From NCBI GenBank assembly GCA_002413345.1, contig DHWU01000080.1, forward strand, positions 1-27,944: a stretch of 27,944 nucleotides of DNA. The letters run 5' to 3'. Below, piece by piece: positions 14,829-21,548 of the stretch (positions are counted from its first letter, which is position 1; each line of letters begins with the position of its first letter). The translations under genes and the position numbers were made by a program. Under the pieces are notes generated by a model. It saw nothing but the letters and a program-made list of their open reading frames with translations, was not told where the DNA came from and searched no databases. The DNA comes from Propionibacteriaceae bacterium UBA5174. Lineage in GTDB: Bacteria > Actinomycetota > Actinomycetes > Propionibacteriales > Propionibacteriaceae.

Positions 14829-16036
14829 ACCGAACCAGAAACCTTTGGCGTAGCCACTTTCAACTTGCCGACGGCTAGCTTGAAGTTTATCCCGCTCAGG
14901 TCTTGGCCATTTGTGAGTGTGCCGTTCACCGGCGCTGAAGACAGTGCACCACTCACTGCCCATGCCCGATAGACGCCTTCCGGTTGCCGTACCGAATACG
15001 CCCCAGTGGAATCAGTGGTAGCTACGCAACTAGTGGTCGAAACACAGATACTGGCGCTCGGAACCGGTTTACCTTGCCAATCAGTCACAGTGCCCGACAC
15101 CAGCGCCCCCGCTGGCAGCTGAAAATCGACGATGCGCGACTGGCCCACAGTCAACCTGCCGGTAACGTGATCCGAGGTCAACCCCGCATAGCTCGCCCAC
15201 GCGGTGTACTCGCCCACAGCCTGCCGCACCTGATACTTGCCAGCGCCATCGGTGGTAGCCAGGCACGACGAAACGACACACACAGATGCGCCTGCCACCG
15301 GGGCACCCTGCCAATCAGTCACAGTTCCCGACACCTGCACCACCGACGTGATTGGAATGTCCTGGGAGTAAGTCTTGCCTGGCTCAACCTCGAAGTAGTC
15401 AGGTGGGTGTGACGAACCGTAGGAGGGAACCGTGGTCTCAACCCAGCTCTGTCCGTCGCGCGGATACGCAGTCACATTCACCTGATGCGAGGCTCCCCAG
15501 CCAATCACGCCTTTCAAGGTGTAGCTGCCTGCCGAATTCGACCAGGTGCAGTTGTCGTCGAAGTCGCCTCCGACGCAGACGCGCACCCCACCGGTCGCAG
15601 CGCCATCCACCAACACGCTGCCGGTCACCGTGGCGCCGAGTGCCAAGTTGGCATCAGCAACCAGCCCCGCAGCGGTAAGCGAAAAGACCTCGTTGCCTGC
15701 TGAAGTCCAACGAAGCGCTTCATGCCCAGTGCTTCTGCCGTCAATCACCAGCCGGTACGTCCCCAGTTCAACCGCGGTCAAAGCGAACGCGCCGTTGGTC
15801 GCCGACACAGCCTGCTTCACCGTTGCGCCCGCGTAGCCATCGGTTGTGCGCAGAAAGACCATTGCCCCAGCAATTGCCTGGCCATTTGAGTCGCGGACGG
15901 TGCCGCTAATCGACCCGGTCGGCACGCTGGCGTGGGCGGGGGTTACCCCGCCCATTGAGAGCCCAACCGCAAGCAGAACTGTAGACACAGCAGTGCGGAT
16001 CTGTACCAACCAAGAACGCCTGGCCACGTGGTTCAA
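14597..16036 (-). CDS. Secreted protein: four CpD-reg domains plus Ig-like module (array gene D)
   Basis: The start is probably the TTG at 16036, four bases after GGGAGG; a GTG at 16027 is possible. The product has about 479 residues. A twin-arginine-looking start (ARRSW) and a hydrophobic segment ending AHAS form the signal peptide. Four CpD-reg units follow. The first begins SISGTVRDSNGQAIAGAMV and the second TGSVLVDGAATGGVRVCVG. The third and fourth are close copies of each other, each with SGTVTDWQGxPV, paired cysteines and WA(S/V). One Ig-like module ends the protein (about 400-479), with FKWYANGKAIKGATKSSYK and the end KASKATKKVAK. Its last 232 bases are nearly identical to the end of gene E. 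Confidence 0.8.
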   Translation of the reverse strand: MNHVARRSWLVQIRTAVSTVLLAVGLSMGGVTPAHASVPTGSISGTVRDSNGQAIAGAMVFLRTTDGYAGATVKQAVSATNGAFALTAVELGTYRLVIDGRSTGHEALRWTSAGNEVFSLTAAGLVADANLALGATVTGSVLVDGAATGGVRVCVGGDFDDNCTWSNSAGSYTLKGVIGWGASHQVNVTAYPRDGQSWVETTVPSYGSSHPPDYFEVEPGKTYSQDIPITSVVQVSGTVTDWQGAPVAGASVCVVSSCLATTDGAGKYQVRQAVGEYTAWASYAGLTSDHVTGRLTVGQSRIVDFQLPAGALVSGTVTDWQGKPVPSASICVSTTSCVATTDSTGAYSVRQPEGVYRAWAVSGALSSAPVNGTLTNGQDLSGINFKLAVGKLKVATPKVSGSVKVGKKLTAKAGTWGPSPVKLVFKWYANGKAIKGATKSSYKIAKSVKGKKITVKVTGSKAGYATVTKASKATKKVAK

Positions 16037-16070
16037 CTTGCCTCCCGCTCGCACAACCGGCCCAAAAATT

Positions 16071-16105
16071 CGCCGCTCCCCCGAATGACGTCCCCTCAAG
16101 GGTGA
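16071..16105 (-). promoter_or_regulatory. Shared leader element, copy D
   Basis: Minus-strand block GTCACCCTT, GAGGGGACGTC, ATTCGGGGG, AGCGGCG, 34 bases before the TTG of gene D. Here the 5' edge also forms an AAGGG-TCA-CCCTT dyad. Sequence between this block and the start codon is unlike genes A and B, so the block itself is what is conserved. Confidence 0.58.
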
Positions 16106-16174
16106 CCCTTCACAAGGGCTGATGCAACCTCCGTGAGGCACATTGGCGCAGTCCAACCTCGGCTGAACATGGCA

Positions 16175-16218
16175 AAGAGGGCCGCACCCGTTCAAGATTG
16201 AAACGGTGCGGCCCTCTT
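16175..16218 (-). terminator. Terminator of array gene E
   Basis: AAGAGGGCCGCACCCGTT (16175-16192) pairs with AACGGTGCGGCCCTCTT (16202-16218), with one bulged C and a nine-base loop. It begins nine bases past the stop of gene E and lies before the leader of gene D. Confidence 0.85.
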
Positions 16219-16226
16219 GCATGCCG

Positions 16227-16458
16227 CTACTTGGCGACCTTCTTGGTGGCCTTCGAAGCCTTGGTCACGGTGGCGTATCCCGCCTTAGACCCGGTCACCT
16301 TCACCGTGATCTTCTTACCCTTGACCGACTTAGCGATCTTGTAACTCGACTTAGTCGCACCCTTAATCGCCTTGCCATTGGCATACCACTTATAGGCCAG
16401 CTTCACCGGCGACGGCCCCCAGGTGCCAGCCTTCGCCGTCAGCTTCTTACCAACCTTC
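16227..16458 (-). repeat. Near-identical 3' module shared with gene D (copy 2)
   Basis: Second copy of the C-terminal Ig-like coding module (see 14597-14828). Both copies end at the stop codon, and the terminators beyond them are unrelated, so the shared tract is limited to the coding module. Confidence 0.85.
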
Positions 16459-19400
16459 GCCTTGCCCGAAATGGACGGGGTTGCCACCCGCAACGTAGCT
16501 AGCCCGATCGCAGGGGTCGCTGCCGAAGCCTTCGTCACTGGATCGACGCCATCGCTAGTGCCAGTCACTGCGACCGTTACCGTCCGGCCCGAATCCGCAG
16601 TGGTGAGCTGATAGCTGGCCCCCGTAGCGCCTGGGATCGGGACTCCCGAGCGGTACCACTGGTAGCTGAGACTCACTCCGTCGCTCCAGGCACCCGTGTT
16701 GGCAGTAAGCCACTGCCCCACTCGAAGTGCCCCGCCGATTGACGGCGTAGAGCCACTGATCGGCGCTGGGGCAACCGCTTCGGTCTCGCCTGAGGTCGCG
16801 GTCGCCGAGGCGTAGCCAGCCTTAGTGCCAGTGACCCGGACCGTGATCTTCTTGCCCAGCTGAGCCGAGGTCAAAGGGATGGTTGAACCGGTCCCGATCT
16901 CGTCGGCATCTGCGTACCACTTGTAGGTGAACGCAGCCTCACTGGGCGACCAGTCTCCTGGAGTTGCCGTCAACGTGCCACCCACCTGAACGGCACCCGT
17001 GATGGTGGGCGTGGCCGGAGTCATGGTGCCTACTGCGACGGCAGCGGTCGCGGTTGAGAAGGCGCTGGTCGCACTCTCGTAGCCAGGTTTGGTGCCGGTG
17101 ACTTTCACCGAGATCGCCTTGCCCTGATCAGCAGCAACCAACGCGTAGGTCGAACCGGTCGCACCATTAATCGCATCCGTGCCCCGGTACCACTGATGAG
17201 CCAACGACACATCAGCCGGATCCCAAGCACCCGCAGCAGCCGTTAATGTCGCACCCACTTTGGCCGTACCGCTGATTGTGGGCGTGGCCGCAGCCATCGG
17301 CAACCCAGCCACCGCAGCAGTCGCAGCCGAAGTAGCACTAGTCGTCTCATAGCCCGACTTCGAACCAATCACCTTCACCGAGATCGCCTTGCCCTGATCA
17401 GCCGCAACCAACGCGTACGACGAACCAGTCGCACCAGCAATCGCCTCATCACCGCGATACCACTGATAAGCCAACGACACATCAGCCGGATCCCAAGCAC
17501 CCGCAGCAGCCGTCAGCGTCGCACCAACCTGAGCCGTGCCCGAGACAATCGGCGTGGCCGCAGTCATCGGCAACCCAGCCACCGCAGCAGTCGCAGCCGA
17601 AGGAGCAATAGTCGTCTCATAACCCGACTTCGAACCAGTCACCTTCACCGAGACCGCCTCGCCCTGATCAGCCGCAACCAACGTGTACGTCGAGCTTGTT
17701 GCCCCACCAATCACATCCGGGCCGCGATACCACTGATAAGCCAACGACACATCAGCCGGCGACCACGTACCCGCAGCAGCGGTCAACACCTCACCCACCT
17801 TCGCCGTACCCGAAACAATCGGCGTCGGTGCAGTCATCGGTGAACCAGTGACCACAGCAGTCGGATCAGATTCTGCGTCTGCTTCGAAATATCCATCGTC
17901 GTAAGCATTCACGCTCACAGTGATGTTGTGGCCGACCTCCTCAGAGGTGAGGGTGTAGGTCGAGTCACGAGCCCCACTGATTTGAGCACCGTCGGCGTAC
18001 CAGTGATAGCTGAAGTCAGCGTCATTTGGCGCCCAACCCGCAACCGAGGCGGCTAGTGTCTCCCCGGCCTTTAAGGTGCCCGAGATCGTCGGCTTCGCCG
18101 TGGTCATAGTCTGCAATGGCGCCAGACTCGCATCGATGGTCTTGGTCTGGTTCGCGGCGATCACCACCGCAGTCGCCGAATCGGCGGAATAGGCATTCTC
18201 GTAGTACTCGGAACGGTACCCGTCGGCATCCGTACTGAACCGGAGTTTGTAGCTGCCAGCTGGCACCGCCAGGCTGTAGTGCCCGCTGCTATCTGTTGAG
18301 GCCCACGCAACCTCGCACCAATCATTTCCGAATGGCACATACGCTGAGACATAGGCATCCAGATCGGCAATGCTCCCATCGGTCACGGTTCCGGTGATAG
18401 TTGCCGAAGCCGGTGCGAGCTGAATATTTACGTTGTTCAGATCAGTTGAACCTACGGTGATTCGTCCCGTGAGATAGGTACTCACGTCACTATAGGTGGA
18501 GTCCAGCCACCGGGAGTATTCGCCCGGCTCCAGCGCCACGGTGTAGAACCCTGTCGCATCGGCATATGACGAGCACTCTTCACCGCCAGTTCCTGAGCTC
18601 AGCGTGTAACACACCGTGTTGCCAGCGAGAGGAACACCGGTCGGGCCGGTGATGGTTCCACTGATGATGGCCTTCTTTGCCAGGCTGGCGTCAACCACCG
18701 TTTCGCCCGTTGTCACAACAACTGGGGTTGCCGCAGCCAAGGTGCGGGCATCCTGGTAGTACTCCAAGCTGTATGCCGCGTCAGGTGCGTCGTCATCGTC
18801 TGAGGTCGCGAAGCGGAGCTTGTAGGCGCCATCAGGCACGGCCAGTGTGTACTTTCCATTCGGATCGGTATTGACACTGGCGTAGTAAGTCCATTCAGTT
18901 CCGTCTTGCACATAGGCCGTCACAGTGGCAGCGGCGTCCGGCGTGGTGCCGTCTGTAACGGTGCCGGTAATCGTCGCCGAAGTTGCGGGGAACTTGATGT
19001 CGCAGCCGCTCAAATTGGTGGCCGCCATTGCCACGGCCGTGGCATCAGTTGCCTTAGCCACGCTGCCCGAACTGGCGTAATAGCTTCTGGGGCGACCGGC
19101 CACCTCGGCCGACACCTTATAGGTGCCGGGGTCCACGTAAATGGTGTATTTTCCATCAGCATCAGTTTGGGCGCCAGGGCCGGGGCACAGGTCGCCGTCG
19201 TTTGTTGCGCAGACATAATCCGCGCGCACCGAGGCCTCAGCTACCCCCACACCACTGGAATCGGTGACTCGTCCACTGATCGTTGCATTGTGAATCAGAC
19301 TCGCGTCAACAGTCTGGGTCTGCCCACCAGTCACCGTGATCGTGGTTGCGTTTGCCAGACTCGCCGCGCCGCCGTTGTACTGCGTCTTGTACTCATAGGA

Positions 19401-20588
19401 GTCGAACTTGAGGCGGTAGCTCCCGGGCGCTAGCTTATTGAACCCATAAGTGCCATCAGCGTCGGTGTAGGTCGTGTCGACGTGCACCCATTTGCCGTTG
19501 GTCAGGGCGTAGACCTCCACCCAAGCATTCGGATCGACGGTGACGCCGTCATAGACCGTGCCCTTGATGATTCCTGCCGCAGCCAGCTTGATGTCTTTGC
19601 CCGTCAGGGCAGCGTTTTCACTGATCGAGATTGCTGTGGCGTTTGCCGACTCGGTCACGCTGCCACCGTCGGCGTAGTAGGTGTCCAAATAGGCATCGGC
19701 AGAGGTGCGCACCAGGTACGTGCCCGCAACTACTCCCAGGGTGTAGGCCCCGCTGGCGTCGGAGGTGGCGCAACCCTGATATTCAGTGTTGGCAATCGCG
19801 TCGGGGCAAACACTGATTCCTGGCAAGGCAGCGCCATTCGGATCGGTCACCGTGCCACTGATAGTCGACCACTTCGCCAGGCTGACATCAGCCAGAGTCA
19901 CGGTCGCACCACTGGCGACGGTGACGGTGGTCGCCGAGTCAAAGTCGTAAGTGTTGTTGTAGTACTCCGCTCCATAGGTGTGGTTACCACCGGGTGACAT
20001 CCTCAGCCGATAGCTGCCCGCTGGCACATGCAAGGTGTACTTGCCCGTGGAATCCGTGGCGGTTCCGAAATACTGATCCCAGCTGCCATCAGTAAGCACG
20101 TAGGTGGTCACATAACCCCGGGTGGCATCGGACACACCCTCGGTAACAGCGCCAGTGATTGTGGCGTCGCCAATCAGTTGAATGTCTTTGCCGATTTCAG
20201 CAGATCCGGAAGTGACGGTTAACGTCGCTGCCAGGCTCTGATTAGTGACGCCACCGCCACCACCGGTGGCGTAGTAGACCTGCGGGTAGCCATCGACGTT
20301 AACGGACACCCAGTAGGAACCCGGCACAACAGTCACGGTGTAATCACCGTTGGCATCAGTGTTGGTGCAACGGCCAGAACCCCCGTACGCAACTGCTTTG
20401 GCGCAAATGCTGGCACCGGACACGGTCTGACCGCTCGGAGAAGTCACGGTGCCAGTGATCGTTGCCGCGTTCGGATCATCAACAGCCCTGGCGGCTGCAG
20501 GCATCCACGTTGCCATCAATGCAATCACTGCCAAACTGGCTGCGAAAGCCTTGACCACACGCCGTTTTCTAGGCTGGAAATTGTCCAC
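16227..20588 (-). CDS. Giant secreted protein: eight CpD-reg domains and seven Ig-like modules (array gene E)
   Basis: A 1453-residue protein starting at a GTG with GGAGG nine bases upstream. The signal peptide (about 1-36) ends AARAVD. Residues about 40-825 hold eight CpD-reg domains of about 98 residues in four alternating pairs. The first type has ISGTVTDPNGAALPGISVC, a second Cys and a Tyr-rich YYADGG motif. The second type has ITGTVTDG, Y(T/S)LxVPAGSYKLRF and EYYxxA. Residues about 828-1453 hold seven Ig-like modules with SGTAKVGATLTAAAG and YQWYRG; the last is lysine-rich and nearly identical to that of gene D. Tyr, Asp and Thr are abundant and charge shifts from acidic to strongly basic at the C-terminus. 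There is no LPXTG motif, membrane anchor or enzyme site. It looks like a long, fibre-like surface or matrix protein. Confidence 0.85.
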   Translation of the reverse strand: MDNFQPRKRRVVKAFAASLAVIALMATWMPAAARAVDDPNAATITGTVTSPSGQTVSGASICAKAVAYGGSGRCTNTDANGDYTVTVVPGSYWVSVNVDGYPQVYYATGGGGGVTNQSLAATLTVTSGSAEIGKDIQLIGDATITGAVTEGVSDATRGYVTTYVLTDGSWDQYFGTATDSTGKYTLHVPAGSYRLRMSPGGNHTYGAEYYNNTYDFDSATTVTVASGATVTLADVSLAKWSTISGTVTDPNGAALPGISVCPDAIANTEYQGCATSDASGAYTLGVVAGTYLVRTSADAYLDTYYADGGSVTESANATAISISENAALTGKDIKLAAAGIIKGTVYDGVTVDPNAWVEVYALTNGKWVHVDTTYTDADGTYGFNKLAPGSYRLKFDSYEYKTQYNGGAASLANATTITVTGGQTQTVDASLIHNATISGRVTDSSGVGVAEASVRADYVCATNDGDLCPGPGAQTDADGKYTIYVDPGTYKVSAEVAGRPRSYYASSGSVAKATDATAVAMAATNLSGCDIKFPATSATITGTVTDGTTPDAAATVTAYVQDGTEWTYYASVNTDPNGKYTLAVPDGAYKLRFATSDDDDAPDAAYSLEYYQDARTLAAATPVVVTTGETVVDASLAKKAIISGTITGPTGVPLAGNTVCYTLSSGTGGEECSSYADATGFYTVALEPGEYSRWLDSTYSDVSTYLTGRITVGSTDLNNVNIQLAPASATITGTVTDGSIADLDAYVSAYVPFGNDWCEVAWASTDSSGHYSLAVPAGSYKLRFSTDADGYRSEYYENAYSADSATAVVIAANQTKTIDASLAPLQTMTTAKPTISGTLKAGETLAASVAGWAPNDADFSYHWYADGAQISGARDSTYTLTSEEVGHNITVSVNAYDDGYFEADAESDPTAVVTGSPMTAPTPIVSGTAKVGEVLTAAAGTWSPADVSLAYQWYRGPDVIGGATSSTYTLVAADQGEAVSVKVTGSKSGYETTIAPSAATAAVAGLPMTAATPIVSGTAQVGATLTAAAGAWDPADVSLAYQWYRGDEAIAGATGSSYALVAADQGKAISVKVIGSKSGYETTSATSAATAAVAGLPMAAATPTISGTAKVGATLTAAAGAWDPADVSLAHQWYRGTDAINGATGSTYALVAADQGKAISVKVTGTKPGYESATSAFSTATAAVAVGTMTPATPTITGAVQVGGTLTATPGDWSPSEAAFTYKWYADADEIGTGSTIPLTSAQLGKKITVRVTGTKAGYASATATSGETEAVAPAPISGSTPSIGGALRVGQWLTANTGAWSDGVSLSYQWYRSGVPIPGATGASYQLTTADSGRTVTVAVTGTSDGVDPVTKASAATPAIGLATLRVATPSISGKAKVGKKLTAKAGTWGPSPVKLAYKWYANGKAIKGATKSSYKIAKSVKGKKITVKVTGSKAGYATVTKASKATKKVAK
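17011..17820 (-). repeat. 270-base tandem Ig-like repeats within gene E
   Basis: Three consecutive units of about 270 bases (90 residues). The two covering 17281-17550 and 17551-17820 share long identical runs such as CAACCCAGCCACCGCAGCAG and CGACACATCAGCCGG at exact 270-base spacing; the unit at about 17011-17280 is more diverged. Unit number is likely to vary between strains, and short-read assemblies may collapse the tract. Confidence 0.8.
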
Positions 20589-20694
20589 TCTGCCCGTCCT
20601 CCAAGGAAAAGCGCGCTAATCGCGGCGCCGACTCAACGGAGAAACACTGTCGCAAGCTGGCCTGGAACCAAAGGGGGGTCTTGAAGTTCATACA

Positions 20695-20724
20695 CGTCCG
20701 TACAGACGGAATTGATCACGGACG
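20695..20724. promoter_or_regulatory. Overlapping inverted repeats upstream of gene E
   Basis: CGTCCGT (20695-20701) can pair with ACGGA at 20706-20710 or with ACGGACG at 20718-20724, so the two hairpins exclude each other. The loop contains CGTACAGAC (20699-20707), which also occurs at 21524-21532 on the other side of the helix-turn-helix gene pair. It could be an operator for those regulators, or a terminator for the 20757 gene. About 107 bases separate it from the start of gene E. Confidence 0.4.
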
Positions 20725-20756
20725 CGCGAGGGGCCCGTACCGATTGGATGACCGGG

Positions 20757-20999
20757 CTAATCGCCAAGCTCTTCGTGCAACTCGTCGGGCACTTGCGCCA
20801 ACAAGCCGAGATATCCGACTAGCCGCAGATAGTTGTCTCGCAGCGCTGGGGACGGGAAGTGTTCGCCGCTCAACCAACCTTGTGCGGTAGTTGCAGGCAC
20901 GCCAGCAAGCCGGGCCACAGCACGAATCGATAAGTGCCTGGACAACCTGGCTTCATTCACACGTACGGCGAATGCCTGCTTGATCCCCTCAGCGGACAT
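20757..20999 (-). CDS. Mini helix-turn-helix protein 1
   Basis: An 80-residue protein consisting of little more than one helix-turn-helix domain. RHLSIRAVARLAGVPATTAQGWLSGEHFPSP (about residues 21-51) has the spacing of an XRE-like motif: helix, Gly turn (AGV), recognition helix ending in W. A second helical part, LRDNYLRLVGYLGLL, may dimerise, and the tail is acidic. It is a paralog of the next gene, with the same spacing from start to motif. The ATG lacks a good Shine-Dalgarno, so it may be expressed by coupling to the upstream paralog 50 bases away. No ligand domain is present. The position just upstream of the surface-protein array suggests, but does not prove, local regulation. Confidence 0.72.
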   Translation of the reverse strand: MSAEGIKQAFAVRVNEARLSRHLSIRAVARLAGVPATTAQGWLSGEHFPSPALRDNYLRLVGYLGLLAQVPDELHEELGD

Positions 21000-21049
21000 G
21001 CAACTATCGTCTCAGCCTTTGGGACGCCGCGCAGCCTCACTGGAAAAAT

Positions 21050-21286
21050 TCATTCATCCATCCACAGGCCGGAGTGGAGAAAATCGGCCAGCTGCAAATA
21101 CTCGACGAGCGCTAAAAACTTCGGCCGCAACGCTGGGGTTGGAAAATGCCGACCTTGAAGCCAGCCGTGCATCGTTGATGTCGGCACGCCAGAAAGCCTC
21201 GCGGCTCCGCGCACCGATAAGTGCCGATCAACCCTCGCTTGATTAACTAACGCGATCATTTCTGAGCGCGTGGGGAGGTGTTGCAC
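21050..21286 (-). CDS. Mini helix-turn-helix protein 2
   Basis: I place the start at a GTG (21286) four bases after AGGAG, giving 78 residues; the open frame extends to 21388, and an internal ATG at 21259 has no ribosome site. With this start the N-terminus aligns residue for residue with the 20757 paralog: VNQARVDRHLSVRGAARLSGV against VNEARLSRHLSIRAVARLAGV (given here in part). The motif continues PTSTMHGWLQGRHFPTPALR, then LALVEYLQLADFL. Single-domain DNA-binding protein, probably a dimer. The two genes are tandem duplicates read in the same direction toward the array. The 262-base region upstream contains a GCGATCA palindrome and TCGTACA direct repeats that could be its operators. Confidence 0.7.
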   Translation of the reverse strand: MQHLPTRSEMIALVNQARVDRHLSVRGAARLSGVPTSTMHGWLQGRHFPTPALRPKFLALVEYLQLADFLHSGLWMDE

Positions 21287-21396
21287 TGTGCTCCTGAATG
21301 GGGGTGGCCGAGAGCAGATCGCGCCGCTCCCGAGGGTGAGACCTTCGGTGCAAGCACTGGCACACCCAGCTCCCGGCGCCTGCGTCAACGTCTTTG

Positions 21397-21416
21397 GCGA
21401 TCACCGCCATGATCGC
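21397..21416. promoter_or_regulatory. Palindrome upstream of the helix-turn-helix pair
   Basis: GCGATCA (21397-21403) and TGATCGC (21410-21416) form a perfect seven-base inverted repeat with a six-base spacer, about 110 bases before the GTG at 21286. Size and symmetry suit a dimeric helix-turn-helix regulator. Confidence 0.4.
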
Positions 21417-21522
21417 ACCCCTCATTAGGTTGACGCATGCGCACCAGAACCCTGGCATGCCAGTGCCTGCGGGCACTAGTGAACGCCAATTGCCGCCGAA
21501 TTGATCCTTATCCCCTCCGGGT

Positions 21523-21539
21523 TCGTACAGACTCGTACA
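21523..21539. promoter_or_regulatory. TCGTACA direct repeat
   Basis: TCGTACA occurs twice with a 10-base period (21523-21529 and 21533-21539), one helical turn apart, and the first copy lies in CGTACAGAC, also found at 20699-20707. The tract lies 10 bases beyond the reductase stop and is flanked by GTTC/GAAC, so it might instead be part of a terminator for that gene. Confidence 0.35.
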
Positions 21540-21548
21540 CCGTCGGAA

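Noticed and set aside
17011..17820. CRISPR-like or non-coding repeat array
   Set aside because: The 270-base period is a multiple of three and encodes 90-residue Ig-like modules in frame, so this is a protein repeat.
10912..20588. LPXTG sortase signal or S-layer homology domains in the array proteins
   Set aside because: I looked at every C-terminus; all end in a basic Ig-like module without LPXTG, hydrophobic helix or SLH pattern.
21243..21476. 77-codon minus-strand frame before the helix-turn-helix genes
   Set aside because: It overlaps the start of the 21050-21286 gene in another frame and covers the palindrome region; no family or signal seen.
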